A stretch of DNA of 64,000 nt from Bacteroidales bacterium (GCA_014800815.1 JAAVFI010000069.1:1-64000); one strand, 5' to 3'; shown: positions 1-9,504, numbered from the stretch's first letter. The notes: generated from the sequence alone by a model not told the origin. Translations and numbers: made by a program.

Positions 1-291
1 TACCACAGCTGTGCGGGCACTCGCAATCCCGACTTCCCGCCCTGCGTAGAGCGTGACATCTCTATCAGCGCATACCGCGAATACCGAAGAAAGGCCATGG
101 AAGACCTGCCTGCGAAGGCCGCTCCCATGACCACTGTTTTCCTCATCCCCGTCTCTTCGCCTCAGAAGCCGCCACCCAAGGTAATAGATTCGGGCCCGAC
201 TATGGAGGGTCTGGACTTCTACACCTTAGCGGCAGCTGCCCCGCACCCGATGAGCCTCACGGCTCATACCTCGCAGCGAAGAGGAAATTGA
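1..291 (+). CDS. C-terminal part of an unrecognised protein (5' end outside window)
   Basis: Frame 1 is open from the first base to a TGA at 289-291, while the other two plus frames stop within about 55 bases. The 96 visible residues begin YHSCAG and run into a charged stretch with several Arg, then a Pro-rich segment. I recognise no family. The last third looks less protein-like, and a perfect 7-bp hairpin (ATGAGCC, loop TCAC, GGCTCAT at 250-267) lies inside it. The real gene may therefore end differently, or the tail may be frameshifted. The gene converges on the minus-strand secreted protein that follows. Confidence 0.35.
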   Translation, partial: YHSCAGTRNPDFPPCVERDISISAYREYRRKAMEDLPAKAAPMTTVFLIPVSSPQKPPPKVIDSGPTMEGLDFYTLAAAAPHPMSLTAHTSQRRGN

Positions 292-333
292 CATGTTGAT
301 ATATAAGCCTCAGCCCCTCCCGCAAAAAGGGAC

Positions 334-364
334 AAAAAAAGAGGCGGCCTGTACAGGCCGCCTC
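334..364 (-). terminator. Intrinsic terminator of the 696-aa secreted protein
   Basis: A perfect 24-bp palindrome at 341-364 (GAGGCGGCCTGT and its complement) is followed on the minus strand by seven T (the A-run at 334-340). It lies 21 bases past the stop codon of the minus-strand gene. Confidence 0.85.
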
Positions 365-385
365 GCGGGGTATTTGGGGTTAGGG

Positions 386-2476
386 TTAGCGGATGTATAC
401 CTTGGTGGTGTTAGAGCCCTGACGGCGAATATAGAGGCCGTTTTCGGGGTTTTCTACGCGGATGCCCTGGAGGTTGAAGTATTCAACGGGGGCGTTGGCG
501 TCAGCTTCTACAGTTGCGGCACCTGTAGTGGGGTTCTCCTTAGCCTCACTGATAGCGAACGTGGGAGTGAAGCCCGAGAAGTCGGCCGTGAGGTCGTAGT
601 AGCGGCCGCGTGTTTCGGCGGTGGCAGGAGTGATATCACCATTGATTTCGCTGGTGTGGAGGCGGGTTGCAGTACCGTCGCCGTTGGGGATGAATACGTG
701 ACCCTCACTGTCGCTCCAGTATTCCTGAGCTACCGTAGCGGCAGCATCGGTTGTATCGGCTTTGCGGCGGATACGTTCGGTGGTGCTTTCGTTAGGATCG
801 GCCTTGGGGAAAGTGGCGAAGAGATAGTGCTGACCGCCCTCTTCGTGTCCGATCATGATGTCGGTGAGGGTGAAGATGTCGCCGTTGCGTTCCATTTCGA
901 TAGAGCGTTCCCAACGAGCATCATAGAAGTCGCCGTGGAGATAGAGATTCTCGGGAGCGGCTACATAGTCTTCGTCGATGAGGCGGTAGAGGCTTACTCT
1001 TTCGTAATTTGAATGAGTCGCATTCGTTGAAGCATAGTGGCGGAACATTGGTGAACTTGTATTGAAGAGAATTTGACTTGTAGTTCCTATGTTTCTTATT
1101 TGAGCCCAAGATCCATCGAAATCAAATTCAAATTTGGCAGCAGTGTTCACATTTGTTGTTTTGTTAAGCGAAGTGCCGGAAACAGTGAAATATGCATCAT
1201 CGATTGCACCGTGGATTGTATATCCATTTCCGAACTCGGTTATAGTAAGGATATTGAGACCACAGTTCTCTTCAGGAGTAATGATAGTTTTATCAGCGCT
1301 GTAGCTGAAACCGCTTTCTACAGGTGCATATTGATTTTTATCTTTATAGGCTCCGAGTCCGTGTCCTTTTTCTGAGACAATGATGTACTTAGCACCGGAC
1401 TTGAGTTCGGCGATAGAAGTTATGAGTTTGTAGCGGTCTGCTTCCTTGATAGTGAAGCTGTATTCGGCAGTTTCGCCATGAACGCCGTCGCCATTGATAC
1501 CGTATGCAGCGATAGTGCAAGCCTCTGAGACGATGATAGCTGTTTCTGCATTGTATTCCTTCTCTGCGCCGCCGTTGACAGCGTACATGATTGTTGCGGC
1601 ATTTTCACAAGAGAGGAAGATAGGAGTACCCTCGTATACTTCGCCACCTTCGATGCTGAATTCTACAGCACCACATTCGGCAGCTGCTTCGCGGACGAAA
1701 GTATAGGTTGCTACAGGCATTTCTTCGCCTTCTGCAGGTGTGTAGTCGTCTGCGGGAACGGCTTCTACGGTTACTTCGAGAGTCTTGGCGTCACCGAAGT
1801 TTACTTCATATTTGTAGGGGTTCTCGACAGTTTCACCGTTGATTTTGAGTGCACCGGCATTCTTTGATTCGAATGTAACTACGGTACCGTTTGCTACGGT
1901 CTGTTCAGCCTCGATAGCTTCGCCGTCGATAGTAGCGGTGATAGCTTCGGGAGCAGCTGCAACAGCCTCAACCTTCTTGTAGAGCTGAACAGCCTGCTGG
2001 GTGCTTTTATAACATGAAAAGATTGTGCTGCTACTGTTGTATTGAAGCACTCGACTATCTGTATTAAATTTGATAGTTGAGTTATTGCCGCTTACTGTTA
2101 TGGTTACTTTACCAGCTGTGGAATTTTTAGAAGATTGGGCTTTAAGGTAATTAGAGCCTGAAGTTGCATAGAGATATCCAGACTGGGTATTGAGATAGTA
2201 GGGGTAAGATGCATCGCCTGAGGCCTCGAGGATGATACGTGCAACTTTTGCATCTTCTGCGAGTGTTATTGAACCGTCGGAATTCTTAGTGATTTCGGTA
2301 GTCTTGCAGTTGTTGCCTGACACGTAAGGAGCCATAGCTTTTGTACCGTTGACCACGATATACTCAGCTCCCTCTTCGATCTGGTCGTTAGAGGTCACGA
2401 GCTCGTAGTCCTGCGCCCATGCGGCGGCTGTGCCTAAAGTTAGGCATAGGAATAGAGAAAGTAAAATTTTTTTCAT
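386..2476 (-). CDS. Secreted modular protein with chitobiase-type repeat and type IX-like C-terminal tail
   Basis: This predicted exported protein has 696 aa. I chose the ATG at 2474-2476 because it gives a standard signal peptide (MKKILLSLFLCL, cleavage near AWAQ); a start 12 codons upstream would break it. Modules, numbered from this start: an ~145-residue domain opening YELVTS (about 23-168), a short domain opening ITATIDGE (177-241), one chitobiase/HEX-C-like repeat with LSCENA and AYGINGDG (267-344), a second YKLITS domain (348-500), then a tail with LYLHGDFYDARWERS. The last ~35 residues (EYFNLQGIRV, GLYIRR, TKVYIR) resemble type IX secretion tails of Bacteroidales. It is a clear paralogue of the 1443-aa neighbour. 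The ligand is unknown; carbohydrate or surface binding is inference. Confidence 0.85.
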   Translation of the reverse strand: MKKILLSLFLCLTLGTAAAWAQDYELVTSNDQIEEGAEYIVVNGTKAMAPYVSGNNCKTTEITKNSDGSITLAEDAKVARIILEASGDASYPYYLNTQSGYLYATSGSNYLKAQSSKNSTAGKVTITVSGNNSTIKFNTDSRVLQYNSSSTIFSCYKSTQQAVQLYKKVEAVAAAPEAITATIDGEAIEAEQTVANGTVVTFESKNAGALKINGETVENPYKYEVNFGDAKTLEVTVEAVPADDYTPAEGEEMPVATYTFVREAAAECGAVEFSIEGGEVYEGTPIFLSCENAATIMYAVNGGAEKEYNAETAIIVSEACTIAAYGINGDGVHGETAEYSFTIKEADRYKLITSIAELKSGAKYIIVSEKGHGLGAYKDKNQYAPVESGFSYSADKTIITPEENCGLNILTITEFGNGYTIHGAIDDAYFTVSGTSLNKTTNVNTAAKFEFDFDGSWAQIRNIGTTSQILFNTSSPMFRHYASTNATHSNYERVSLYRLIDEDYVAAPENLYLHGDFYDARWERSIEMERNGDIFTLTDIMIGHEEGGQHYLFATFPKADPNESTTERIRRKADTTDAAATVAQEYWSDSEGHVFIPNGDGTATRLHTSEINGDITPATAETRGRYYDLTADFSGFTPTFAISEAKENPTTGAATVEADANAPVEYFNLQGIRVENPENGLYIRRQGSNTTKVYIR

Positions 2477-2607
2477 AAAAATGAGAACAAGAAAATGTAG
2501 AAAATGAATCAAGAGAAGGCCGCGCTATTGCAGCAGGGGAGAGGATAGTGAGAGCATAGAATATTCAGCGCGTGAAGCCCTCCTCGGGCCATGCACTTTT
2601 CGTGGCG

Positions 2608-2639
2608 CAAAGTTACATAAAAAAACTATCGCACACAAA
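2608..2639 (-). promoter_or_regulatory. Bacteroidota-type promoter of the 696-aa secreted protein
   Basis: On the minus strand, TTTG (2636-2639), 20 nt, then TAACTTTG (2608-2615) match the -33/-7 consensus exactly. The predicted leader before the ATG is about 125 nt. The flanking sequence is strikingly similar to the promoter of the paralogue at 7224-7254. Confidence 0.8.
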
Positions 2640-2661
2640 AAATTATCAATATGCTTTACAT

Positions 2662-2696
2662 AAAAAAGAAGTGGGCAGGTCCAACCTGCCCACTTC
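2662..2696 (-). terminator. Intrinsic terminator of the 1443-aa secreted protein
   Basis: The stem GAAGTGGGCAGGT (2668-2680) pairs with 2684-2696 (13 bp, 3-nt loop) and is followed on the minus strand by six T (2662-2667). It lies 21 bases past the stop. Confidence 0.85.
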
Positions 2697-2717
2697 CATA
2701 TTAAGGATTATCGGTGT

Positions 2718-5700
2718 TTAGCGGATGATGTAGACTTTGGTTGTAGATGAACCCTGGCGGCGGATGTAGTAGCCGGTTTCGGGGTTCTCTACGCGGATAC
2801 CCTGGAGGTTGAAGTATTCAACGGGTGCGTCTGAGTTGTCTGCGTCAATTTCGTCAACGCCGGTGGTGATGCCGGATTTCTCAACAGTAAAGACAGGTGA
2901 GAAGGGATTGCTGAAGTCCGCGGTGATATCGTGGCGGGCATTACGCAGGATAGCATCTGCGGGCTTGATCTGTGAATCTTCTGTAAGGTCGCCTACGGTG
3001 TAAGTTTTAGCGGTACCGTCGGCCTGAGGTACATAGATCTTGTCGGTTGCGGTTGCCTGCGACTTTTCATCAGACCAAACCTTGGAGGGTACGGCGGTAG
3101 TCAGTACCGTAACGGCTTTGCGACGCACGCTGTATATATTATCGTCTTCAGTGGTTGAGCCGAAGGGATCTTCTACATCGCCATAAGGGAAGGTAGCAAG
3201 GATATACTGGTGACCACGACCGTAGGTGGCGATACGGATCTCGCGGGCGGTAAATACATCGCCGTTGCGTTCCATCTCGATTGAGCGTTCCCATTCACCG
3301 TCGTAGAAGCAACCGTGGATATAAAGTGCCTCGGGGGCTGCTGCGGTCTCGTCGAGGACGCGGTAGAGCGAGAACTGCTGATAACCTGCTCTGTAGCCGT
3401 TGAGGAAGCGGAATACTGCGGGATTTACAAGTGTATTGTAGTAGAGAATGTTAGCGCCGTTGGATATATCTACAGTGCCGTCAGCCTTGAAAGCGAGGGT
3501 GAATGTGGTTGCATTTGCTTCGGCAGCGCCACTGTTGAGATTGTTGCTTGAAGTGTTGGAGAACATATAGCCCGAAGTAGTGCTGTCCATGATTTTGAAG
3601 CCATTGTCGGCGGCCTTGAAGGTAAGCACGTTGATATCGGCATTGTCGCGTATCGAAGCCATAGAATTATCTTCGCTGAGTTCGATACCCTCGGTAGCTG
3701 CGCTGAATACTTTTGCATTAAGATCGTAGCTGCCGATTCCGACTCCATAGGTAGTTACTAAGATATATTTACCTTCGGGAGCTATTTCGTTAACAGAATT
3801 GATGCGCTTGTAGACAACAGGCTCTTTGAGAGTGAAGAGGCCAGAAGTTGAGTGTGTACCGGCTGCGTCGTCGATATTTACACCCCATGCTTCGATAGTA
3901 CCGCCGGTAGTGAAAGGTATGCCGGCTTCGGGGTCGTAGGTCTGTGCTTCACCGCCGTTGATTGAGTACATAATGCGGAGAGCGTTTTCATCGCAAGAGA
4001 GTTTGATAGTAACGTCACCTGCATAGAATGCGCCGCCGTTGGGCTCGAAAGTTACAGCGCCGCTAAGGGGTGCATCTTCTTTGGCAAGGGTTACAGAAGC
4101 CTTTTCTCCGGCAATACCGTCGGCATTGATACCCCATGCAGTGAGAGTGCAAGCCTTTTCGAATATGATGCCGTTCTCAAAGTCATAGTCAAGACCTTCT
4201 GCGGGTTCGTTGTCGATCTGGTACTTGATTGTCACTGCAGCTTCGCAAGTGAGTGTAATCTTTGTACCCTTTATAAGAGCGGATTCGTCGGTGAGAACTT
4301 CTTCACCGTTCATGAAAGCTACTGTACCGCAGTTGTCAGCGTTGCCGCGATAGTAAGTTTCGGTAGTTTCTTCACCCTTCTTGCCGTCAAGGTTGATACC
4401 GTATGCCTTGATAGTCCATGCGGCATCCTGACGTTCTGCATCGAAAGTAACGGGCTCGGTGTATTCGGTTTCTTCACCATTGTTGATCGAATACATTATC
4501 TTAACTGCATTCTCACATTCGATAGCAATCTTTGTACCGAAGTCAAGAAGGTTCTTGCCTTCTACTACTTTGACTTCATTTGCGGGGATGAATTTGGGTT
4601 CACCGCAGAGCTCGGCAGCCTTACGGGTGATAGTGTAGTCAGCGCGGATGTTCTGGTTGTGAACGTGTGCGGTGATTTCAACAGTCTTGGCAGTTTGATC
4701 GTCGCCTTCCCAAGTAGCGGTATACTCATAGGGAGTTGCCTGCTTTTCACCGTTAACCATAAGGTAGTCGGCACCTTCAGAAGCAAAGGTAATAACAGAT
4801 CCGGTGAGAACTTCTGCGCTATAACCTGTGAGTTGTTCGCCTTCAATAGTTGCAGTGATGTCCTCGGGTGTCTTGATCAGACGATAGATAGAAATATCCG
4901 AGGTATAGAGCATTGATGTTGAAGCATTTCGGAATGCCTGTGTATCACCACCCTGATATTTTATCTTACGGGCTCCTGTAGAGATTGAAGCAATACCATT
5001 GTTAATGGTGATTGTGTAATCAGTCGGAGTATTGAAACCGGGTTCAAGCATAGAGATGCGGAAGTCTGCATCAGATGCGTTGAAGAACTTGGATTTATCG
5101 GCACTGTAGAGGTTGTATTTACCTTCTTCAGTCTTCTGGAATGTGAACCGATAGATGTTTGAACCTGCCTTTACATTGATGTAATTATTTTCTTCGTCAC
5201 GCACGAATTGTGTGGTACCGGGGATATTTGTACCGCTGAGGTTACCACCGATAGCATAGCCGGCTGCCGAAACAATTACATATTCAGAACCGTCCTGAAT
5301 GTGGTCGGTAGAGGTTACGAGGTCGTAGTGTGTAAATTCGAGGGGAGCGAAGGTGAATGTTACGGTTTCGCCCGCAACACCGTCTTCATTGACACCGCGA
5401 GCAGAGATTGAAGTATACTCTTTATTATATTTGATAGGCTCGGTATACTCGGTATAGTCGCCACCATTGATAGAGTATTCAATCTTCACGGCGTTTTCGT
5501 CGCAATTGAGCTCGATGAGGTCGCCGGGATAGAGGTCGGTAACACCACTGCCGGAGAGTGTTTTACCATCGGCTGTGAATGTTACAAGACCGCTTTTTGT
5601 AAAGGGAATATATTGATATTTCCATTCGTTAGCGTTGGCTGCAGAACCTTCTCCGTCACCGTTGATACCATAAGCCCAGACAGTAATCTCATTGTTTACA

Positions 5701-7049
5701 AGAGTAAGGTCAAGGGTGAAAGGTCCGGTATATTCGGTGTAAGTCTTGCCTCCGTCGATAGAGTACATGATAGTAACTGCGTTTTCGCAGGAGAGTGAGA
5801 TTTCAACACCCTTTGCGATAGCATCTACTTCAGGATTGAAAACTACCTTACCGCACTCAGGAGCGGGAGCATGACCGAATGTGTAGGTGGCTGTGGGCAT
5901 TTCTGCGTCGCCGAGGTAGTCTGTATCGCGGATGGCAGTTACGCTGATTGAGTAGTTCTGATCTTTTGCAGGTTTGCCGGTGTAATCAGGGTGATTTACT
6001 GCGTAGTTATAGGGGTTGGACACAGTCTTACCGTCAACAAGAAGGCCGCCGGCATTTTCAGAATAGAGAGTTACGATAGTACCGTTGGCGAGCCCGTTAT
6101 AGTGGTCCGAGCCGGATTCGATGGCTTCGCCGTTGACTGTAGCGGTAATAGCTGAGGGGGCGGCTGCCTCGAAGCGGGGGAATGAGAATGTAGCAGAGTT
6201 GAATATCTCGCCTTCAGCGGTAGGATAGTTTGCTTCGGGGAGGGCGTTAAGTGTAACTGCTGTGGTGGTGGAGTTGCCGTCGAAAGAAACAGTATAGATA
6301 TAGGGGTTGTCAACAGTTTCATCGTTTACTACAAAGCCACGGGAGCGGTCGGCAGTAAAGGTTACTTTGGTGCCGCTTCTGAGAGGCTCGTTGGCATAAT
6401 CGGCGCCTTCTACACTTGCTTTGATAGTACCCGGACCCATACGCTTGTAGAGACGGGGATAAACATTTGTGGAGGCAGGAACCTTGGTAATAAATGAAGT
6501 ACCGTCCAGACAGATTTCCTGGGTACTGCCATTCTTAGTACCTTCGCCGTTGAAGAGTACAATCGCGGAGTTGCCGGAGATTGAAATATTCACGGCAAAA
6601 CCGAAACTGGCATCATTGGCTTTAAGGTAGGTGATACCACGAAGGTGGTTGCTGCCGGGCTTTTCATAGAGGAAATATTCATTCGGCTGCTGCTCACTCT
6701 TCAACACCTTGAGGATATATGGAAACTCAGCTGTGTTAGTAAGGGTGTTAGGAGCATTTTGTACGACAACGTGGGCTACGTTGGCTCCAGATGCTACGGT
6801 GATAGTGCCGTCGCTGTTCAGGGTTACAATTTCCGAGCCGGTCTTTGTAGAGGCCGTTGCGTCTTTCGTACCATAGAGAACTGCATGCGGGCTCATGGCT
6901 CGTTCTTCACCTTTTACAGTAGCCACCAGGATGTACTCATTCCCGACGGTAATCTGCGACGCATCGGTTACGAGCTCATAGTCCTGGGCATAGCCGACAA
7001 TGGAGCCGATGCTAAGGCAGAGGAATAGAGATAGTAAGAAATTTTTCAT
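2718..7049 (-). CDS. Large secreted modular repeat protein with type IX-like C-terminal tail
   Basis: This protein has 1443 aa, with a signal peptide (MKNFLLSLFLCL, cleavage near GYAQ). Three module types are shuffled. Type A, opening YELV/YDLV/YKRI with a G-x-YI motif, lies at about 23-205, 574-725 and 1079-1232. Type B, opening I-A-V-G with NPY-Y, lies at about 208-272, 299-375 and 730-797. Chitobiase/HEX-C-like type C repeats, with C-E/D-NA, I-YSI-GG and A-G-N-DG, lie at about 398-478, 486-567, 814-898, 906-990 and 995-1065. A tail region (LYIHGCFYDGEWERS) and a final EYFNLQGIRV / TKVYIIR segment match the 696-aa paralogue almost word for word. Export across the outer membrane by a type IX system is inferred from the tail. 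No catalytic motif was seen; an adhesin or glycan-binding role is inference. Confidence 0.88.
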   Translation of the reverse strand: MKNFLLSLFLCLSIGSIVGYAQDYELVTDASQITVGNEYILVATVKGEERAMSPHAVLYGTKDATASTKTGSEIVTLNSDGTITVASGANVAHVVVQNAPNTLTNTAEFPYILKVLKSEQQPNEYFLYEKPGSNHLRGITYLKANDASFGFAVNISISGNSAIVLFNGEGTKNGSTQEICLDGTSFITKVPASTNVYPRLYKRMGPGTIKASVEGADYANEPLRSGTKVTFTADRSRGFVVNDETVDNPYIYTVSFDGNSTTTAVTLNALPEANYPTAEGEIFNSATFSFPRFEAAAPSAITATVNGEAIESGSDHYNGLANGTIVTLYSENAGGLLVDGKTVSNPYNYAVNHPDYTGKPAKDQNYSISVTAIRDTDYLGDAEMPTATYTFGHAPAPECGKVVFNPEVDAIAKGVEISLSCENAVTIMYSIDGGKTYTEYTGPFTLDLTLVNNEITVWAYGINGDGEGSAANANEWKYQYIPFTKSGLVTFTADGKTLSGSGVTDLYPGDLIELNCDENAVKIEYSINGGDYTEYTEPIKYNKEYTSISARGVNEDGVAGETVTFTFAPLEFTHYDLVTSTDHIQDGSEYVIVSAAGYAIGGNLSGTNIPGTTQFVRDEENNYINVKAGSNIYRFTFQKTEEGKYNLYSADKSKFFNASDADFRISMLEPGFNTPTDYTITINNGIASISTGARKIKYQGGDTQAFRNASTSMLYTSDISIYRLIKTPEDITATIEGEQLTGYSAEVLTGSVITFASEGADYLMVNGEKQATPYEYTATWEGDDQTAKTVEITAHVHNQNIRADYTITRKAAELCGEPKFIPANEVKVVEGKNLLDFGTKIAIECENAVKIMYSINNGEETEYTEPVTFDAERQDAAWTIKAYGINLDGKKGEETTETYYRGNADNCGTVAFMNGEEVLTDESALIKGTKITLTCEAAVTIKYQIDNEPAEGLDYDFENGIIFEKACTLTAWGINADGIAGEKASVTLAKEDAPLSGAVTFEPNGGAFYAGDVTIKLSCDENALRIMYSINGGEAQTYDPEAGIPFTTGGTIEAWGVNIDDAAGTHSTSGLFTLKEPVVYKRINSVNEIAPEGKYILVTTYGVGIGSYDLNAKVFSAATEGIELSEDNSMASIRDNADINVLTFKAADNGFKIMDSTTSGYMFSNTSSNNLNSGAAEANATTFTLAFKADGTVDISNGANILYYNTLVNPAVFRFLNGYRAGYQQFSLYRVLDETAAAPEALYIHGCFYDGEWERSIEMERNGDVFTAREIRIATYGRGHQYILATFPYGDVEDPFGSTTEDDNIYSVRRKAVTVLTTAVPSKVWSDEKSQATATDKIYVPQADGTAKTYTVGDLTEDSQIKPADAILRNARHDITADFSNPFSPVFTVEKSGITTGVDEIDADNSDAPVEYFNLQGIRVENPETGYYIRRQGSSTTKVYIIR

Positions 7050-7223
7050 AAAATGATAAAAAGAAATGTAGATAAAGAATTTAATTTACTTAAGACTTGG
7101 TTAGAGGCATTTCAGCCGAGATAATAATTGTGTGACGCCCGAATACGCCTGAGAAGAGTGGTTAATTGGTTAATTACATGGTTGCTGTGAGCCATTCGGA
7201 AGCCTTTGCACCTATTCGTGCCG

Positions 7224-7254
7224 CAAAGTTAGCAAAAAAACTATCATGGGCAAA
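7224..7254 (-). promoter_or_regulatory. Promoter of the 1443-aa secreted protein
   Basis: On the minus strand, TTTG (7251-7254), 19 nt, then TAACTTTG (7224-7231). The leader is about 170 nt and contains a direct repeat GGTTAATT GGTTAATT near 7160. The promoter is divergent from the glycan cassette, with the two promoters within about 110 bp. Confidence 0.8.
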
Positions 7255-7299
7255 AAATTTAACTATTAAAGTTACTATTTTAATACAAAATATCCTCCT

Positions 7300-7334
7300 T
7301 TTGTCGAAGCAGTCGAAATTAATCCGTAACTTTG
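7300..7334 (+). promoter_or_regulatory. Probable promoter of the glycan cassette
   Basis: TAACTTTG at 7327-7334 matches the -7 box. The nearest TTTG (7300-7303) is 23 nt upstream, longer than the usual 19-20, so the -33 box is uncertain. A start point just after 7334 would favour translation from the ATG at 7352 rather than 7340. Confidence 0.55.
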
Positions 7335-7339
7335 TGGCT

Positions 7340-8740
7340 ATGAAAGCAAATATGGATAGCAAAATATTACCCGTAGTGTTGTGCGTTGCGGTGATAGCGT
7401 CCGTCAGCTACATCTTCCCTTCGGATAGTGTGGTTCAGGTGCTTATGCTGTCGACGGCCACATGGTTTGTGACTTGGAATTTGTATCGAAGGATTGCTCC
7501 GGCAGAGCGTGCCGGGGGGGTGTCGCTGCTGATATTCTGGGTGCTGCTCTGTGTGGGATGTGTGCTCAATTCCTGGTGGTTTACAACTGCTCAGGGAGCT
7601 ACTTCCGAGAATCCCGTGTTTATAAATAATGACGCGTGGCTCGCATGGGAGCAGATGAAGGCCGTGCTCTCGGGCGGCGAAGACCTCGGCCTGCCCGCAC
7701 GGCGCGGCTATGGCTATCTGCTTGCGTGGCTGTCGTGGGGCGGTTCGCCTACGCTCCTGCCGCTCCTCTGGCTCAACTCCCTTGCTATACTTATTGCTAT
7801 AGTGCTCACGGGTGCTTCGGCATCGCGTATGGCGGCCACTCGGTCGGCGAGGGTGTGCACGCTCGCTATGATATGTACGGGCGGAGTTTGCTATTTCCTC
7901 GCCTCGGGCACTATACTTATCAAGGATGCTTTCTCGTGTCTGATAATGGCGATGGCCCTCTATGCTTTCTATGGAGCACGCCGATGCCTGACGCGGTGGA
8001 TTCTGCTGTCGGTGGCTATGCTGCTGGCAGTGCCTGTCCGCAGTCATCTCTTGGTGTTCATAGCTATTGCGGGAGTGTGCAGCCTTGCCGAAAATTGGCG
8101 CTCAAAGGTGGCTCTGGCGGCCTGGGCGGTGATTGTGGGAGGTGCTTTGTATATGTTAGTGCGCAGTGCTGTGGGCGATATGCCGGTGGCAGCAGACGGT
8201 ACTACCAATCTGGTGCTTCAAGGGGGTAATGCACGCCTGAACGCCTACAATATAGTGGCCGGCGAATATGACTCTGTCAACGGCACTACGGCGTGGTATC
8301 ATATCGTGCGCCTGCCTTTCTCTGTAGCGGTACAATTCCTCACGCCCCTGCCTAAGGAGTTTGCCCGGGATACTATCTTTGGCCCGACTCTTTTCTGGTC
8401 ACATATCAGCTATCCGTGGTATGCCTTGGGCGGAATACTCCTGTATGTTCTCTTTTTCAGATTGCGGCAAGCCCCGCGTATGGTGTCGGCCGCAATGATA
8501 TTTGCCGTAACGGCTACAGTGATGACGGCCTATGCCACGGGCGGAACGATATCGCGGTATTGTCTGCCCTGGTTGCCGTTCTTCGCCCCCGCGGCGGCAT
8601 GGTTCCTGTCGACGGACGGTTGGCGCAGCCGATCGTTCAAGTACTGGGCGGTGTGCTATGTGATAGGTATTGCTGCGGCTATCGCAGTCGTTTTCTATTT
8701 TATTGATACATACTCGCCGGGAGGCTGGGAGGCTGCGTGA
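7340..8740 (+). CDS. Multi-pass membrane protein of a glycan cassette
   Basis: This protein has about 466 aa and is almost wholly hydrophobic, with roughly ten to twelve predicted membrane spans. A central periplasmic-type loop around residues 270-330 carries NARLNAYNIVAGEYDS. I rejected the longer reading from 7166 because it would cover the -7 box; ATG 7340 and ATG 7352 are both possible. No diagnostic polymerase or GT-C motif is clear. The gene stands first, overlapping a family 2 glycosyltransferase by one base, so a role as glycan polymerase or membrane-embedded glycosyltransferase is the best inference. The architecture resembles Wzy/EpsG-like proteins only in general terms. Confidence 0.7.
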   Translation: MKANMDSKILPVVLCVAVIASVSYIFPSDSVVQVLMLSTATWFVTWNLYRRIAPAERAGGVSLLIFWVLLCVGCVLNSWWFTTAQGATSENPVFINNDAWLAWEQMKAVLSGGEDLGLPARRGYGYLLAWLSWGGSPTLLPLLWLNSLAILIAIVLTGASASRMAATRSARVCTLAMICTGGVCYFLASGTILIKDAFSCLIMAMALYAFYGARRCLTRWILLSVAMLLAVPVRSHLLVFIAIAGVCSLAENWRSKVALAAWAVIVGGALYMLVRSAVGDMPVAADGTTNLVLQGGNARLNAYNIVAGEYDSVNGTTAWYHIVRLPFSVAVQFLTPLPKEFARDTIFGPTLFWSHISYPWYALGGILLYVLFFRLRQAPRMVSAAMIFAVTATVMTAYATGGTISRYCLPWLPFFAPAAAWFLSTDGWRSRSFKYWAVCYVIGIAAAIAVVFYFIDTYSPGGWEAA

Positions 8741-9504
8741 TGAAGATAAGTATCATAACGGCCACGATGAATGATGGCGATGCGCTGCGTCGGGCTGTGG
8801 ATTCGGTATGTGGTCAGTTGCTCCCTCCCGGGGTGGAGGTGGAGCATATCGTTGTAAACGGTGGCTCAAGAAGTGCTTCGGTCGATTATGCTGCTTCCAC
8901 GGGGGCTCGAGTGATAGAGACTGAACCCAAGGGGGTGTATAATGCTGTCAATGCGGGTATTGCAGTCGCTACGGGCGATGTGATAGGATTGGTGCACGGC
9001 TCTGATTTCCTGGCCGACAGTAATGTGCTTGCCCGGGTTGCCGCCTCTTTCGAGGGATATGATGCTCCCGATTTTATTTTCGGCGACGTAAACTACTGTA
9101 ATACTGACCGTCCCGATCGGATAGTGCGCTACTACAGTGCCGAAGGGTTTACACCGAGCCTTCTGCTTAAGGGTTTCGCGCCTCCGCACCCTTCGCTGTT
9201 TATACGCAGGAGTGTGATGACACGGATTGGCCCTTACCGCGAAGATATGATTATAGCCGGTGATTTTGACATCTATGTCCGGCTTTTTTATTCGGAACCG
9301 CCACTGCGGTATCGCTATGTTGAGGGCCCGACGGTGACTATGTGTACGGGTGGACTGTCTTCGGGATTCCTTACACGAATAGGGTTGAGTACAACGGAAA
9401 TATGTAAGGTCCTCCGTGACCATGGTCTTCCGCACTCCCGACTTAGGATACTCTCCCGCTTCTTCCTTCGTGGGAAGCGTAAATCTCTGTCTGCCGATGA
9501 TTGA
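8740..9504 (+). CDS. Family 2 glycosyltransferase (WcaE-like)
   Basis: This protein has 254 aa. The opening KISIITATMNDGDALRRAVD is the GT-A nucleotide-sugar binding start of family 2 enzymes. GVYNAVNAGIAVATGDVIG corresponds to the usual sugar-nucleotide loop, but the DxD motif is weak (HGSD). FGDVNY and a PHPSLF-RR segment follow, as in WcaE-type transferases. It probably transfers a sugar to a lipid-linked or capsular glycan at the cytoplasmic face of the inner membrane. The ATG at 8740 overlaps the preceding TGA, and the end overlaps the next gene by 8 bp, so the four genes look translationally coupled. The sugar and acceptor cannot be told. Confidence 0.88.
   Translation: MKISIITATMNDGDALRRAVDSVCGQLLPPGVEVEHIVVNGGSRSASVDYAASTGARVIETEPKGVYNAVNAGIAVATGDVIGLVHGSDFLADSNVLARVAASFEGYDAPDFIFGDVNYCNTDRPDRIVRYYSAEGFTPSLLLKGFAPPHPSLFIRRSVMTRIGPYREDMIIAGDFDIYVRLFYSEPPLRYRYVEGPTVTMCTGGLSSGFLTRIGLSTTEICKVLRDHGLPHSRLRILSRFFLRGKRKSLSADD

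Noticed and set aside
293-1012. Plus-strand open frame opposite the 696-aa secreted protein
   Set aside because: It runs through the minus-strand terminator palindrome and shows no protein family pattern.
7166-7339. N-terminal extension of the glycan-cassette membrane protein
   Set aside because: It would cover the -7 box of its own promoter and the opposite promoter; the added residues look like translated non-coding DNA.
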